A stretch of 10,413 nucleotides of DNA from contig DASVSC010000146.1 of assembly GCA_036388295.1 (NCBI GenBank), positions 1 to 10,413 on the forward strand, written 5' to 3'. Numbering within the stretch: position 1 is the first letter of the stretch; the number at the start of each line of letters is the position of its first letter. The notes under the pieces are model-generated. The model searched no databases. It saw nothing but the letters and a program-made list of their open reading frames with translations, and was not told the DNA's origin. This document shows, in pieces, positions 1 through 6,108 of the stretch. This stretch comes from RYN-431 sp036388295. GTDB lineage: Bacteria; Planctomycetota; Phycisphaerae; Tepidisphaerales; Tepidisphaeraceae. Both the position numbers and the translations under genes were made by a program.

Positions 1-169
1 ACCCCGGGAGAGGGTTAGGGTGAGGGCCGACGGCTGATAACGTCGACTGCCTTTGTGCATGCGTCGTCGGGCCATTTGCTGTACGGGATGCGTGTCTGAC
101 GATCGGGCAGAAAGCCCTCACCCTGCCCGCGTGCCTGCGGCACCTCCCGGCCATACCGGGAGAGGGAAC
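1..169 (+). repeat. Inverted-repeat element, GGGAGAGGG family, copy A (left end cut by the window)
   Basis: The left arm (5-29) carries four GGG tracts separated by AGA, TTA and TGA. The right arm (114-169) begins GCCCTCACCCT, which pairs with the left arm, continues through a small GTGCC-TGC-GGCAC hairpin and a CTCCCGG/CCGGGAG hairpin, and ends GGGAGAGGGAAC. A second copy at 9491-9650 has the same 25 bases in its left arm and 54 of 56 identical bases in its right arm, in the same orientation. The cores (30-113 here) are unrelated by eye and differ in length. The outer left end, seen in the other copy, falls outside the window. No reading frame in it looks real. It is a non-coding interspersed element; its function is unknown. 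Confidence 0.85.
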
Positions 170-174
170 ACAAC

Positions 175-189
175 GCCGACTGCGTCGGC
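175..189. repeat. Small hairpin GCCGAC-TGC-GTCGGC
   Basis: Six-base perfect stem with a three-base loop, lying between the copy A repeat and the GC hairpin at 207-262. No T-run follows on either strand, so it is not a classical intrinsic terminator. It may be part of the surrounding repeats. Confidence 0.4.
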
Positions 190-206
190 GGCGGGGGCGA
201 CAATTC

Positions 207-262
207 GTAGGGCGGGCACTGCCCGCCGTCTTCGGCCCGGCGGCGGGCAGTGCCCGCCCTAC
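207..262. repeat. GC-rich palindromic repeat (GTAGGGCGGGCACTGCCCGCC family), copy 1
   Basis: A perfect 22-bp inverted repeat (207-228 against 241-262) around a 12-nt loop. The arm begins GTAGGGCGGGCACTGCCC. A second member at 4572-4625 has a 21-bp perfect stem, also with a 12-nt loop. Here the repeat ends 9 bp downstream of the stop codon of the minus-strand debranching enzyme gene, so its transcript would fold into a very stable 3' hairpin. That suggests a terminator or 3'-end stabiliser, although no U-run follows. Similar palindromes occur interspersed in planctomycete-like genomes (general knowledge, not tested here). Confidence 0.9.
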
Positions 263-271
263 TAGCCGTCT

Positions 272-2179
272 TCACATTTCCAACTCAATCGCCAGCCGCA
301 GCACTTCCGCCACGCTCCACGCCTGCGCGAAACACCCGACGGCCCGGTGCGGCGGCTGGGCTTCGTAGATTTCGGAAATCGACCCGACGCACCCGTCTTC
401 CAGCGAATCGATCAGCGGCGACAGCCAGCGGCGCGCCTGGTCACGGCTGTAGCCCTGACGGCCGTTGACCTTCAGGTGCGCGTCGAGGAAGGCCCCGATC
501 AGCCACGGCCAGATCGCGCCGTTGTGGTAGCTGCGGTCGCGCTCGAACTGGCTGCCGCTGTAGCGCGGCTGGTACTTCGGGTCGCCCGCCGACAGCGTGC
601 GCAACCCGAACGGCGTGAGCAGCTCGCGGCGCACGACGTCGACGACCGTGCGCTGCTGCTCATCGGTCAACGGCGAGTGCGGCAGGCTGACGGCGAAAAT
701 CTGGTTCGGCCGGCACGAATCGTCGCGGCCGGTCTCGTTGCTCACGTCGGCCAGGCCGCGGGCGGTGTTGATCCAGAACGTGCGGCGGAAGTTTTCCGCC
801 ACCGTCGCCGCCAGGCTTTCGTCCCCCATCAGCTTCAGCGCGTGGTACCAGAGCGCGTTGATTTCGACGGCCTTCCCGTGGCGCGGCGTGAAGACGACGC
901 CGTTGGTCTTGGCGTCCATCCAGGTCAGCTGCGTGGTCGGGTCGCCCTGCTTGATCAGGCCGTCGCCGTCCATCTTGATGCCGAAGCGGGTGCCGTGTTT
1001 GTAGCCGTCGATGATCTGCTGACACGCGGGGCGCAGTATGCTGTCGAACGTGTCCTGGTCGTGGCTCTTTTTGAGGTACTCGAACGCCGCGTGGATGAAC
1101 CACAAGCTGGCGTCGGCGGCGTTGTAGGTCGGCTGGTTGGAATAGTCGTCGAAGTTGTTGGGGATCATCCCTTCGCTGACGTAGCCGGCGAAGGTGCTGA
1201 GGACTTGGCCGGCCTTGTCGAACTGGCCGGTGCAGAGCAGCAGGCCGGGCAGGCCGACCATGGTGTCGCGGCCCCAGTCGGCGAACCACGGGAAGCCGGC
1301 GATCACGGTCGCGCCCTGCCGCCCCTCGTCGTGGCGCATGGCCAGGAAGTCGGCGGCGGCGTGGAACAGGCGCTTCTGCACGCGCGTCGGCGCGACGCCG
1401 TCGGCGGTATTGTCCAGACGCTTCTTTTCTTCCGCGGCCCAGTCCAACCCGTCGACCGCGTCCAGGCCGGCCCAGATGACGAACGTCGTGGGCCCTTCGA
1501 TGTCGATCGCGAAATGTCCGGGCGTGAACAAGTCTTCGGTGTCGTCCTGGCCGCGGTCGGTTTCGAAGGGGTAGTTGAAGTTGTACCACCAGTCCTTGTA
1601 CTCCACGAAGCGCGGGCCGTCGCAGCGCAGGCGTAGGGTGTGGCCCCAGCGGCGCACGTCGCAGCCGTTTTTGGCGGGGCAGACGTCCAGGTGATGGTCG
1701 GCCCGTTGTAGGCCGTGGAAGTCGCGCAGCGTCACGAACGGCTGGGCGCGAAACAAGATCGGCCCACTCACGCCGGGGTAGATTTCGTACTTAATGCCGA
1801 CAATGTTTCGGCCCCAGCAGAGCAGCACGTCTTTCGTGACCGATACGCCGTCGGCGTCGTACACCCAGCGCGTGGTGGCGTAGTGTTCGAAGCGACGCAA
1901 GTGCCCTTCGCCGTGCGGGGCGATGCCGCCGTGGAAGTGGTTGACGGACAGTTCCGCCGTCGTCCGGCCGTCGCGCTGGATCGATTCGCTGACCCGGTTT
2001 AATGCCACCACGCGGCCCAGCGGCGGCAGCGTCGCGCCGACCAGCAGCCCGTGGTACCGGCGGGCGTTCGCGCCCAGCACGGTCGAGGCGGCGAATGCCC
2101 CGGTCCCGTTGGTCTGCAGCCACTCACGGCCGAGCCACGGCTGCAGCTCGCCATAAGTTTCAAAGGAATAACCGGGCAT
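272..2179 (-). CDS. Glycogen debranching enzyme (amylo-alpha-1,6-glucosidase family)
   Basis: 635 residues from the chosen start. The N-terminal part (about 10-230) matches the bacterial GDE N-terminal domain, with LGREWLQTNGTGAFAAST followed by ARRYHGLLVG. The C-terminal part (about 270-630) is the GDE_C (alpha/alpha)6-barrel domain, with WFADWGRDTMVGLPGLLL (298-315), YNAADASLWF (352-361), AVEINALWYHAL (437-448) and YHNGAIWPWLIGAF (551-564). Family knowledge: these cytosolic enzymes hydrolyse alpha-1,6 branch points during glycogen breakdown. An in-frame ATG 12 codons upstream (2215) gives a longer ORF, but the ATG at 2179 lies exactly 6 nt after a TACAAT box, and the debranching homology starts just after it, so I prefer 2179 and a leaderless mRNA. 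The gene is alone on its strand and diverges from the Gln-rich protein gene; a GC hairpin sits 9 bp past its stop. The family is clear; the exact substrate (glycogen or other alpha-glucans) is inferred. Confidence 0.95.
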   Translation of the reverse strand: MPGYSFETYGELQPWLGREWLQTNGTGAFAASTVLGANARRYHGLLVGATLPPLGRVVALNRVSESIQRDGRTTAELSVNHFHGGIAPHGEGHLRRFEHYATTRWVYDADGVSVTKDVLLCWGRNIVGIKYEIYPGVSGPILFRAQPFVTLRDFHGLQRADHHLDVCPAKNGCDVRRWGHTLRLRCDGPRFVEYKDWWYNFNYPFETDRGQDDTEDLFTPGHFAIDIEGPTTFVIWAGLDAVDGLDWAAEEKKRLDNTADGVAPTRVQKRLFHAAADFLAMRHDEGRQGATVIAGFPWFADWGRDTMVGLPGLLLCTGQFDKAGQVLSTFAGYVSEGMIPNNFDDYSNQPTYNAADASLWFIHAAFEYLKKSHDQDTFDSILRPACQQIIDGYKHGTRFGIKMDGDGLIKQGDPTTQLTWMDAKTNGVVFTPRHGKAVEINALWYHALKLMGDESLAATVAENFRRTFWINTARGLADVSNETGRDDSCRPNQIFAVSLPHSPLTDEQQRTVVDVVRRELLTPFGLRTLSAGDPKYQPRYSGSQFERDRSYHNGAIWPWLIGAFLDAHLKVNGRQGYSRDQARRWLSPLIDSLEDGCVGSISEIYEAQPPHRAVGCFAQAWSVAEVLRLAIELEM

Positions 2180-2185
2180 GCGCGG

Positions 2186-2215
2186 ATTGTAGTGCCCCGG
2201 TTCGTTTGTGCCCAA
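2186..2215 (-). promoter_or_regulatory. Predicted promoter of the debranching enzyme gene
   Basis: On the minus strand TACAAT (2191-2186) is preceded, after 18 nt, by TTGGGC (2215-2210). The -10 box is followed by CCGCGC and then the ATG at 2179, which places the expected transcription start at or within a base of the start codon. There is no Shine-Dalgarno sequence. The -35 match is weak; the -10 match is good. Confidence 0.55.
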
Positions 2216-2280
2216 TGATGGAGGTCAGGATTAACCCGAGCGCGGCGAATGGCCCGATGAGCGTTCCTTTGGCATGTTGG

Positions 2281-2302
2281 CATGGCCGCTTAAGCGGCCA
2301 TG
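2281..2302. promoter_or_regulatory. 22-bp perfect palindrome between divergent promoters
   Basis: CATGGCCGCTT is followed directly by its reverse complement, with no mismatch and no loop. It lies about 65 bp from the debranching-gene -35 region and about 60 bp from the -10 box of the Gln-rich protein gene. It could be an operator for a dimeric regulator serving both genes, or a member of a dispersed palindrome family. The sequence alone does not decide between these. Confidence 0.6.
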
Positions 2303-2360
2303 GCCTCGGTGCCGCACGGACGAGCCGCTTGCCGCCACGCGCCCGCTGTCGCCGGTTCCG

Positions 2361-2369
2361 TGCTAGAAT
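2361..2369 (+). promoter_or_regulatory. Extended -10 element of the Gln-rich protein gene
   Basis: TGCTAGAAT matches an extended -10 (TGnTATAAT) with one mismatch in the hexamer. No -35 hexamer is visible at normal spacing. Transcription would start near 2376, giving a leader of about 12 nt that consists mainly of the ribosome binding site. Confidence 0.55.
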
Positions 2370-2375
2370 GCACGC

Positions 2376-2380
2376 GGAGG
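2376..2380 (+). promoter_or_regulatory. Ribosome binding site that decides a TTG start
   Basis: GGAGG lies 7 nt upstream of TTG at 2388. No in-frame ATG lies near this point, and the reading frame from TTG gives an amphipathic N-terminus followed by a membrane segment, so TTG is taken as the start. Confidence 0.75.
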
Positions 2381-2387
2381 CTTCCCC

Positions 2388-4331
2388 TTGAGCCGACTCG
2401 ATGACCAGATCACACGCGTGCGGAACAAGCTCACCGCCGACCTGTTCCTGCAGGCCTGGGCGCAGGCGCTGCTGAATGCGGCTGCGGTCGCGCTGGCATA
2501 CGTGCTGGTGCGCACGTTCACGCCGTGGCGGTTGCCGTACGAGTGGCGCTTCTTGATCGGCCTGCTGGCGGCGACGGCGGCGTGGGGATTATTCGTCGCG
2601 CTGCGCCGGCGGCCCGACGCGCTGACCGCCGCGACGGCGATCGACGGACGCCTGAACCTGCACGAGAAGTTTTCCACCGCCCTGCACGCACGGCAGTCGA
2701 ACGACCCGTTCGCCCACGCCGCCGTGCTTGACGCCGAACAGGCCGCTCATTCGGCCGACGCGCGCGGCGTGTTCGCCCTGCACTGGCCACGCCTGGCTGG
2801 ACCGGCTCTGGCGCTGGCGGTGATCGCGGCTGGCGTGGCGTGGTTGGTGCCGCCGCGGAACTTGCTGGCCTCATCGCAGAAGACGCCCAACAGCGGCACT
2901 GCCGTCGCGACAATTGAGCGGGAGAAGGCGAAAGTCGAGATCCAGCAGGCCATCGCCAAGATCGACCAGATGCCCAAGGCCGCCGCCGACCCGACCGCCG
3001 TGCGTCTGGCCAAGGCGGAACTGGAAGGCCTTCTGCAAAAGCCCGACCTGGCCCCCGACGCCGGCCGGCGGAAGGCGTTGTCGGCGTTGCAGGACTTGGA
3101 AAAAGCCGTCAATCAGGCGCAGCAGACGCAACGGTTCGCCGACGCCAAGAACGCCGAACGGATGCTCGAAAAAATGGCCCCGGGCGACAGCGAAAGCGGC
3201 GCAGTCGCCGACGCCCAGCGCGACTTGGCCAAAGGGAACTTCGACAGCGCCGTGGAGAAGCTGCAAGACACCGTCGGCAAGTTCGACCAGATGAGCGACC
3301 AGCAGAAGCAGGACGCCGCCCGCCAGATGCAGCAGATGGCCAAGCAGCTGGAGCAAATGGCCAACGACCCCAAGGCCCAGCAAAAGGCCCAGCAGCAGAT
3401 GCAGCAAATGGGCATGAGCCCGCAGCAGGCCCAGCAGGCGCAGCAGCTGATGCAGCAGGCCGCCAGCGGCAATCAACAGGCGCAGCAGCAACTGCAGCAG
3501 ATGGCCCAGCAGGCGATGAAGCAGATGAACAACGGCCAAGGCCCCACGCAGCAACAGATGCAGCAGGCCCAGCAGCAGCTCCAGCAGATGCAGGCCCAGG
3601 CCAACGGCCAACAGCAGGCGCAGCAGCTGCAACAGGCGGCCGCGCAAATGGCCCAGGCGATGCAGCAGGCGGCCGGCGCGAACCCGCAGCAGGCGACCCA
3701 AACCCAGCAGGGCCAGAGCCAGCAAGCCCAACAGGCCCAGCAAGGCCAGCAAGCCAACGCCGCGCAACAGCCCGGCCAGCAACAGCAGCAGCCGGGCCAA
3801 CAAGGCGCCCAGCCGAATCAGCAGCAAATGCAGCAGGCGATGTCGGCCATGCAGCAGCAGATGCAGCAGATGCAGGCCGCCCAGCAGGACGCGCAGCAAG
3901 TCGCCGCCGCCCAGCAAGGCGCGCAGCAGGCCGCCGCCGACGCACAAGCCGCCATGAACGGGCAAGGCCAAGGCGAAGCCCCCGCCGACGGCGCCGCACC
4001 GCCCGGCGCGCCTGGTGCCGAGCAGAAACAGCCCGGCGGCGCCCCCGGCAAAATCGGCGGCCGCGGCCACACCGCCAGCCGCGCCACCGGCGGCCAGGAC
4101 GTGCCCTTCACCGTCGACAAAAAAACCGCCCCCGGCATCGAAGACGACAAGGGCCGCATGCTCGCCGGCTCATTGGTCAAGGACAAAGCGCCCAAAGGCG
4201 AGTCCAAAGCCGCCCTGGCCAACGCCGCCCGCTCCGCCGAGCAGGACGCCGCCGACGAAGTCGATTCCGACCGCGTCGGCAAACAAGCGCAGAAGGCCGT
4301 GCGGGATTACTTCGGGTCGATGACGGAGTGA
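2388..4331 (+). CDS. Three-TM membrane protein with a long Gln/Met/Ala-rich coiled-coil domain (DUF4175-like)
   Basis: 647 residues from a TTG start with GGAGG 7 nt upstream. Hydrophobic segments lie at about 22-42, 54-72 and 137-154. Between the second and third is a conserved-looking stretch, AIDGRLNLHEKFSTAL (84-99) then NDPFAHAAVLDAEQAA (105-120), which resembles the N-terminal part of DUF4175-type proteins. Residues 175-300 are charged, predicted helical and possibly coiled-coil. Residues 303-520 are a low-complexity tract of QQM, QQA and QQQ units. Residues 525-600 are Gly/Pro/Lys-rich and probably disordered. The C-terminus (626-644) ends SDRVGKQAQKAVRDYFGSM, similar to the conserved tail of this protein type. 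The function is unknown. The topology suggests a membrane-anchored protein with a large soluble domain. Related proteins often sit near MoxR/DUF58 genes, but none is visible here. The Gln tract could equally be a fast-evolving linker. Confidence 0.85.
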   Translation: MSRLDDQITRVRNKLTADLFLQAWAQALLNAAAVALAYVLVRTFTPWRLPYEWRFLIGLLAATAAWGLFVALRRRPDALTAATAIDGRLNLHEKFSTALHARQSNDPFAHAAVLDAEQAAHSADARGVFALHWPRLAGPALALAVIAAGVAWLVPPRNLLASSQKTPNSGTAVATIEREKAKVEIQQAIAKIDQMPKAAADPTAVRLAKAELEGLLQKPDLAPDAGRRKALSALQDLEKAVNQAQQTQRFADAKNAERMLEKMAPGDSESGAVADAQRDLAKGNFDSAVEKLQDTVGKFDQMSDQQKQDAARQMQQMAKQLEQMANDPKAQQKAQQQMQQMGMSPQQAQQAQQLMQQAASGNQQAQQQLQQMAQQAMKQMNNGQGPTQQQMQQAQQQLQQMQAQANGQQQAQQLQQAAAQMAQAMQQAAGANPQQATQTQQGQSQQAQQAQQGQQANAAQQPGQQQQQPGQQGAQPNQQQMQQAMSAMQQQMQQMQAAQQDAQQVAAAQQGAQQAAADAQAAMNGQGQGEAPADGAAPPGAPGAEQKQPGGAPGKIGGRGHTASRATGGQDVPFTVDKKTAPGIEDDKGRMLAGSLVKDKAPKGESKAALANAARSAEQDAADEVDSDRVGKQAQKAVRDYFGSMTE

Positions 4332-4364
4332 ATGGCTGGTCGCTGGTCGGTGGCAGAAAGACGG

Positions 4365-4527
4365 TTCACCACGGAGGCACGGAGGCACGGAGAAGAGCAG
4401 AGACAAGATCAAAAAAGTGATTGGCGTAATCTCGCACTTGCCGAACGACGATCAGGGCGTGTGATTTTTCTACTCTATATACTTTGCTTTTCTCCGCATT
4501 TGCATTCCTCCGTGTCTCCGTGGTGAA
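4365..4527. repeat. Inverted repeat with CACGGAG octamer arms
   Basis: The left arm (4365-4394) reads TTCACCACGGAGG and continues with tandem 8-nt units (CACGGAGG, CACGGAGA). The right arm (4490-4527) begins TTCTCCG and ends CTCCGTGGTGAA, the complement of the left outer end. The spacer is 95 nt. The left arm starts 33 bp after the stop of the Gln-rich protein gene. It is MITE-like in size (163 bp), but no target duplication is obvious and no transposase is seen. Confidence 0.8.
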
Positions 4528-4566
4528 TCTTTTATCCCATGACGCTCCCGCCGCCTCGCGGGCGCA
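4508..4566. repeat. Direct repeat copy 1, including a pseudo-copy of the 3' end of the unknown-function gene
   Basis: 4508-4529 matches 4691-4712 at 19 of 22 bases, and 4542-4566 matches 4724-4748 at 22 of 25, with 12 and 11 unrelated bases between the blocks. The second block of the other copy contains the last codons and stop of the gene at 4722-5297. Read on the minus strand, this copy encodes CAREAAGA, against CTREAAGA at the end of the real protein, but it lacks the stop codon. Confidence 0.7.
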
Positions 4567-4571
4567 ATTTT

Positions 4572-4625
4572 GTAGGGCGGGCACGGCCCGCCTTTCCCCC
4601 AGGCGGCGGGCCGTGCCCGCCCTAC
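4572..4625. repeat. GC-rich palindromic repeat, copy 2
   Basis: Perfect 21-bp inverted repeat (4572-4592 against 4605-4625) with a 12-nt loop. It differs from copy 1 (207-262) at one stem pair, T-A there and G-C here, so pairing is kept. The loops differ in sequence. It lies in the middle of the convergent gap and could stop transcription from either side; there is no flanking T-run. Confidence 0.9.
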
Positions 4626-4690
4626 GTCGGAGCGTCGATCGTCAGGAACGACTTTGTTTTGCACGATCTGCCGTTTCTATGTTCCGCTGT

Positions 4691-4748
4691 CTCCGTGCCT
4701 CTCTGGTGAATCCGCCCCCCGTTACGCCCCTGCCGCCTCGCGGGTGCA
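4691..4748. repeat. Direct repeat copy 2, overlapping the 3' end of the unknown-function gene
   Basis: It starts with CTCCGTGCCTCTCTGGTGAA, an arm of the CACGGAG family, and ends in the last eight codons of the gene at 4722-5297. The stop codon (4722-4724) sits at the edge of the second conserved block. The partner is 4508-4566. Confidence 0.65.
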
Positions 4749-5297
4749 GTGGTCGAACAGCACCCGCCATTCCAACTGCTGCAGGGCCACGGCGATGTCG
4801 TAGCGTTCGTCCGACGGGCTCTCGTGGACCCGCTGGACGAAGTCGACGAACGTCGGCCCGTCCCACGGCCCGCCGCTGAGGCGCAGCAGCGTTTTGTCCG
4901 CCGGTGCGTGGGCGACGACGCCGGCGGCCTGAATGCCGAGGCTGGTCATCACCGGATGATTGCGGCAGCGCGCGTACCAGTACTTGGCATTACCGAAGTC
5001 GCCCTCCTGGCGGTGCATGATCGCGTGCCAGAAGCTGCCGCTGGCGGTGTCGATCGCCTGGCTGACCGTGTGTGATTCGTCGAGGTACCCGTGCCACAGC
5101 CACAGGCCCGACAGCAGACAGGCCGCCTCGTTGCGGTCCGCCGCCGGCTTGGTCAGCAGGTCCGCCGGCGACAACGCGTGCAGCAGTTCGCCCGCCGCGG
5201 CCGAGCCGGGCTTGCGCGGCACCAGGTCGGTGTAGGCGGTCGCCGCGTCGGCACGCAACACCCGACGGGCGACGTCGGATAAGGGGTCTGTCGTCAT
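4722..5297 (-). CDS. Conserved protein of unknown function
   Basis: 191 residues, soluble, with no signal peptide or membrane segment. The most distinctive part is WHAIMHRQEGDFGNAKYWY (90-108) followed by NHPV (113-116). I recognise this as the signature of a widespread hypothetical family (bacterial and some eukaryotic proteins with SFWHAI-HR-EGD--NAKYW), but I know no assigned function. The dense His, Trp, Arg, Asp and Tyr residues could form an active or ligand-binding site; that is inference. The start is the ATG at 5297, exactly 6 nt after a TAGAAT box and without a Shine-Dalgarno sequence. The last eight codons lie within a repeat that has a second copy in the adjacent gap. The gene is alone on its strand, convergent with the Gln-rich protein gene and divergent from the lipoprotein gene. 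Confidence 0.85.
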   Translation of the reverse strand: MTTDPLSDVARRVLRADAATAYTDLVPRKPGSAAAGELLHALSPADLLTKPAADRNEAACLLSGLWLWHGYLDESHTVSQAIDTASGSFWHAIMHRQEGDFGNAKYWYARCRNHPVMTSLGIQAAGVVAHAPADKTLLRLSGGPWDGPTFVDFVQRVHESPSDERYDIAVALQQLEWRVLFDHCTREAAGA

Positions 5298-5303
5298 AAG
5301 CGG

Positions 5304-5309
5304 ATTCTA
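5304..5309 (-). promoter_or_regulatory. -10 box of the unknown-function gene, leaderless layout
   Basis: TAGAAT on the minus strand is followed by CCGCTT and then ATG. The predicted transcription start coincides with the A of the start codon. The -35 region would fall in the left arm of the CACGAAG repeat and shows no clear hexamer. Confidence 0.55.
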
Positions 5310-5327
5310 GCCGCCGACAGAAGTATG

Positions 5328-5478
5328 AAACACGAAGGCGCGAAGACACGAAGATCGGCTCGGCGGCCGCCAGCCGCACGCGAAGGGTCTCCATTCGTCG
5401 TCTTATTTGGCGTGACCGGATGCCGATTAGTGGTCTTCGCCGCCGCGATACCCTTCGTGCCTTCGCGTCTTCGTGTTT
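5328..5478. repeat. Inverted repeat with CACGAAG octamer arms
   Basis: The left arm (5328-5353) begins AAACACGAAGGCGCGAAGA. The right arm (5453-5478) is its reverse complement at 24 of 26 bases and ends CGTCTTCGTGTTT. The spacer is 99 nt, close to the 95 nt of the CACGGAG element, and the arms are again built from 8-nt units. It sits in the divergent region between the unknown-function gene and the lipoprotein gene, so unlike the other repeats it is not at a 3' end. Most of the 250-bp gap 5298-5547 is this element. Confidence 0.85.
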
Positions 5479-5520
5479 AATCGCCGGCCGACGGTGACTA
5501 TCTTTTGCGAAACCACCCGC

Positions 5521-5526
5521 CATAAT
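5521..5526 (+). promoter_or_regulatory. Possible -10 box of the lipoprotein gene
   Basis: CATAAT, one base from TATAAT, 21 nt upstream of the ATG. It would give a leader of about 15 nt containing the AAGGAG site. No convincing -35 is seen. Confidence 0.35.
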
Positions 5527-5537
5527 CGGCCGGGGAA

Positions 5538-5543
5538 AAGGAG
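5538..5543 (+). promoter_or_regulatory. Ribosome binding site of the lipoprotein gene
   Basis: AAGGAG ends 4 nt before the ATG at 5548. This decides the start against an upstream in-frame start (5473) that would translate the right arm of the CACGAAG repeat. Confidence 0.75.
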
Positions 5544-5547
5544 TTCC

Positions 5548-6012
5548 ATGCGACGCCTGTTAAGCGGATTGATATTGATGACCCTCGCCGGCTGCGCCGG
5601 CCGGGCCGAACTGTGGCCCAATGGCGACCCGCTGTTGCGCAAGACCAGCACGCAATTCGCCGCCGACGCCGCCAAGCGTTTCCCCTATAAGGCCGACGCC
5701 CCGCGCGGCGGCCAGGCGTTGGCCAACGCCGAGGTGGGCTACTTCCTGGACCGCCTCGACGTGACGAATCTGTCGGACGTGGAATGGACGGACGTGGAAG
5801 TGTGGGTCAACGGCGCGTACGTCGTGCAGTTGCCGCGCCTCGAGCCGCGCGCGATCAAGAGCGTGCCGTTCCAGGCCATCTTCAACGCGCAGGGCCAGAG
5901 CTTCCCGACGCGCCAGGGTTCGTGGTTCCGGCCGCAGCCGCTGATGATCGACAAGGTCGAACTGTACCGCGACGGCAAGCTGTACGACGTGCCGGTGCGG
6001 GCCGCGGAATGA
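5548..6012 (+). CDS. Small lipoprotein of unknown function
   Basis: 154 residues. The N-terminus MRRLLSGLILMTLAGC is a type II signal peptide with lipobox LAGC and predicted acylated Cys16, so the mature protein should be membrane-anchored outside the cytoplasm. The rest is soluble. FLDRLDVTNLSDVEWTDVEV (66-85), WVNGAYVVQLPRLEP (86-100) and VPFQAIFNAQGQSFP (106-120) suggest a beta-sandwich-like domain with alternating hydrophobic residues. I do not recognise a named family. A hairpin of heptamer repeats starts 8 bp after its stop, followed by the ABC ATPase gene on the same strand. Whether it shares a transcript or function with the transporter is not shown by the sequence. Confidence 0.85.
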   Translation: MRRLLSGLILMTLAGCAGRAELWPNGDPLLRKTSTQFAADAAKRFPYKADAPRGGQALANAEVGYFLDRLDVTNLSDVEWTDVEVWVNGAYVVQLPRLEPRAIKSVPFQAIFNAQGQSFPTRQGSWFRPQPLMIDKVELYRDGKLYDVPVRAAE

Positions 6013-6020
6013 GAATTAGA

Positions 6021-6100
6021 AGTGGGAAGTGGATAGCGGGAAGTGGGAAGTAAAAGGCCTCTGCTCTTCACTTCCCACTTCCCACTATCAACTTCCCACT
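6021..6100 (+). repeat. Hairpin of heptamer repeats (AGTGGGA family), copy 1
   Basis: The left arm (6021-6051) is made of 7-nt units such as AGTGGGA and AGTGGAT. The right arm (6070-6100) is its reverse complement at 29 of 31 bases. The loop is 18 nt. It fills the gap between the lipoprotein stop (8 bp away) and the ATPase start (8 bp away). Tandem heptamers of this kind recall the short tandemly repeated sequences known from cyanobacteria, but here they form a long stem. Confidence 0.9.
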
Positions 6101-6108
6101 CATCTCCC

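Larger units (their letters stand above)
4332..4721. other. Gene-free convergent gap filled with repeats
   Basis: 390 bp between two genes that converge. It contains a CACGGAG-type inverted repeat (4365-4527), a GC-rich hairpin (4572-4625) and an arm of a direct repeat (4691-4748) that runs into the downstream gene. The spacer 4395-4489 is AT-richer than its surroundings. Short ORFs here translate the repeats (peptides such as FTTEARRHG) and are not credible genes. 4626-4690 shows nothing recognisable. Confidence 0.8.

Noticed and set aside
347..1636. 429-residue plus-strand frame inside the debranching enzyme gene
   Set aside because: It is antisense to a clear enzyme, with Val/Ala/Arg-rich composition typical of shadow frames.
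2368..2391. Seven-codon leader frame (MHAEASP) whose TGA overlaps the TTG start of the Gln-rich protein gene
   Set aside because: Its ATG overlaps the likely -10 box, so it would not be on the transcript. It would matter only if transcription starts further upstream.
3303..3900. CAG-rich tract as a CRISPR or other repeat array
   Set aside because: The units are irregular codons of an open reading frame, with no spacers and no conserved repeat length.
2871..4070. 399-residue Leu-rich minus-strand frame
   Set aside because: It is the mirror of the CAG-rich Gln tract (CTG codons read as Leu) and lies inside the real gene.
4332..4584. Short frames encoding FTTEARRHG- and FTTETRRN-like peptides
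   Set aside because: They are translations of the CACGGAG repeat; such peptides are common false predictions.
6021..6051. Possible G-quadruplex in the heptamer arms
   Set aside because: Only three GGG tracts are present per arm, so the canonical four-tract motif is not met.
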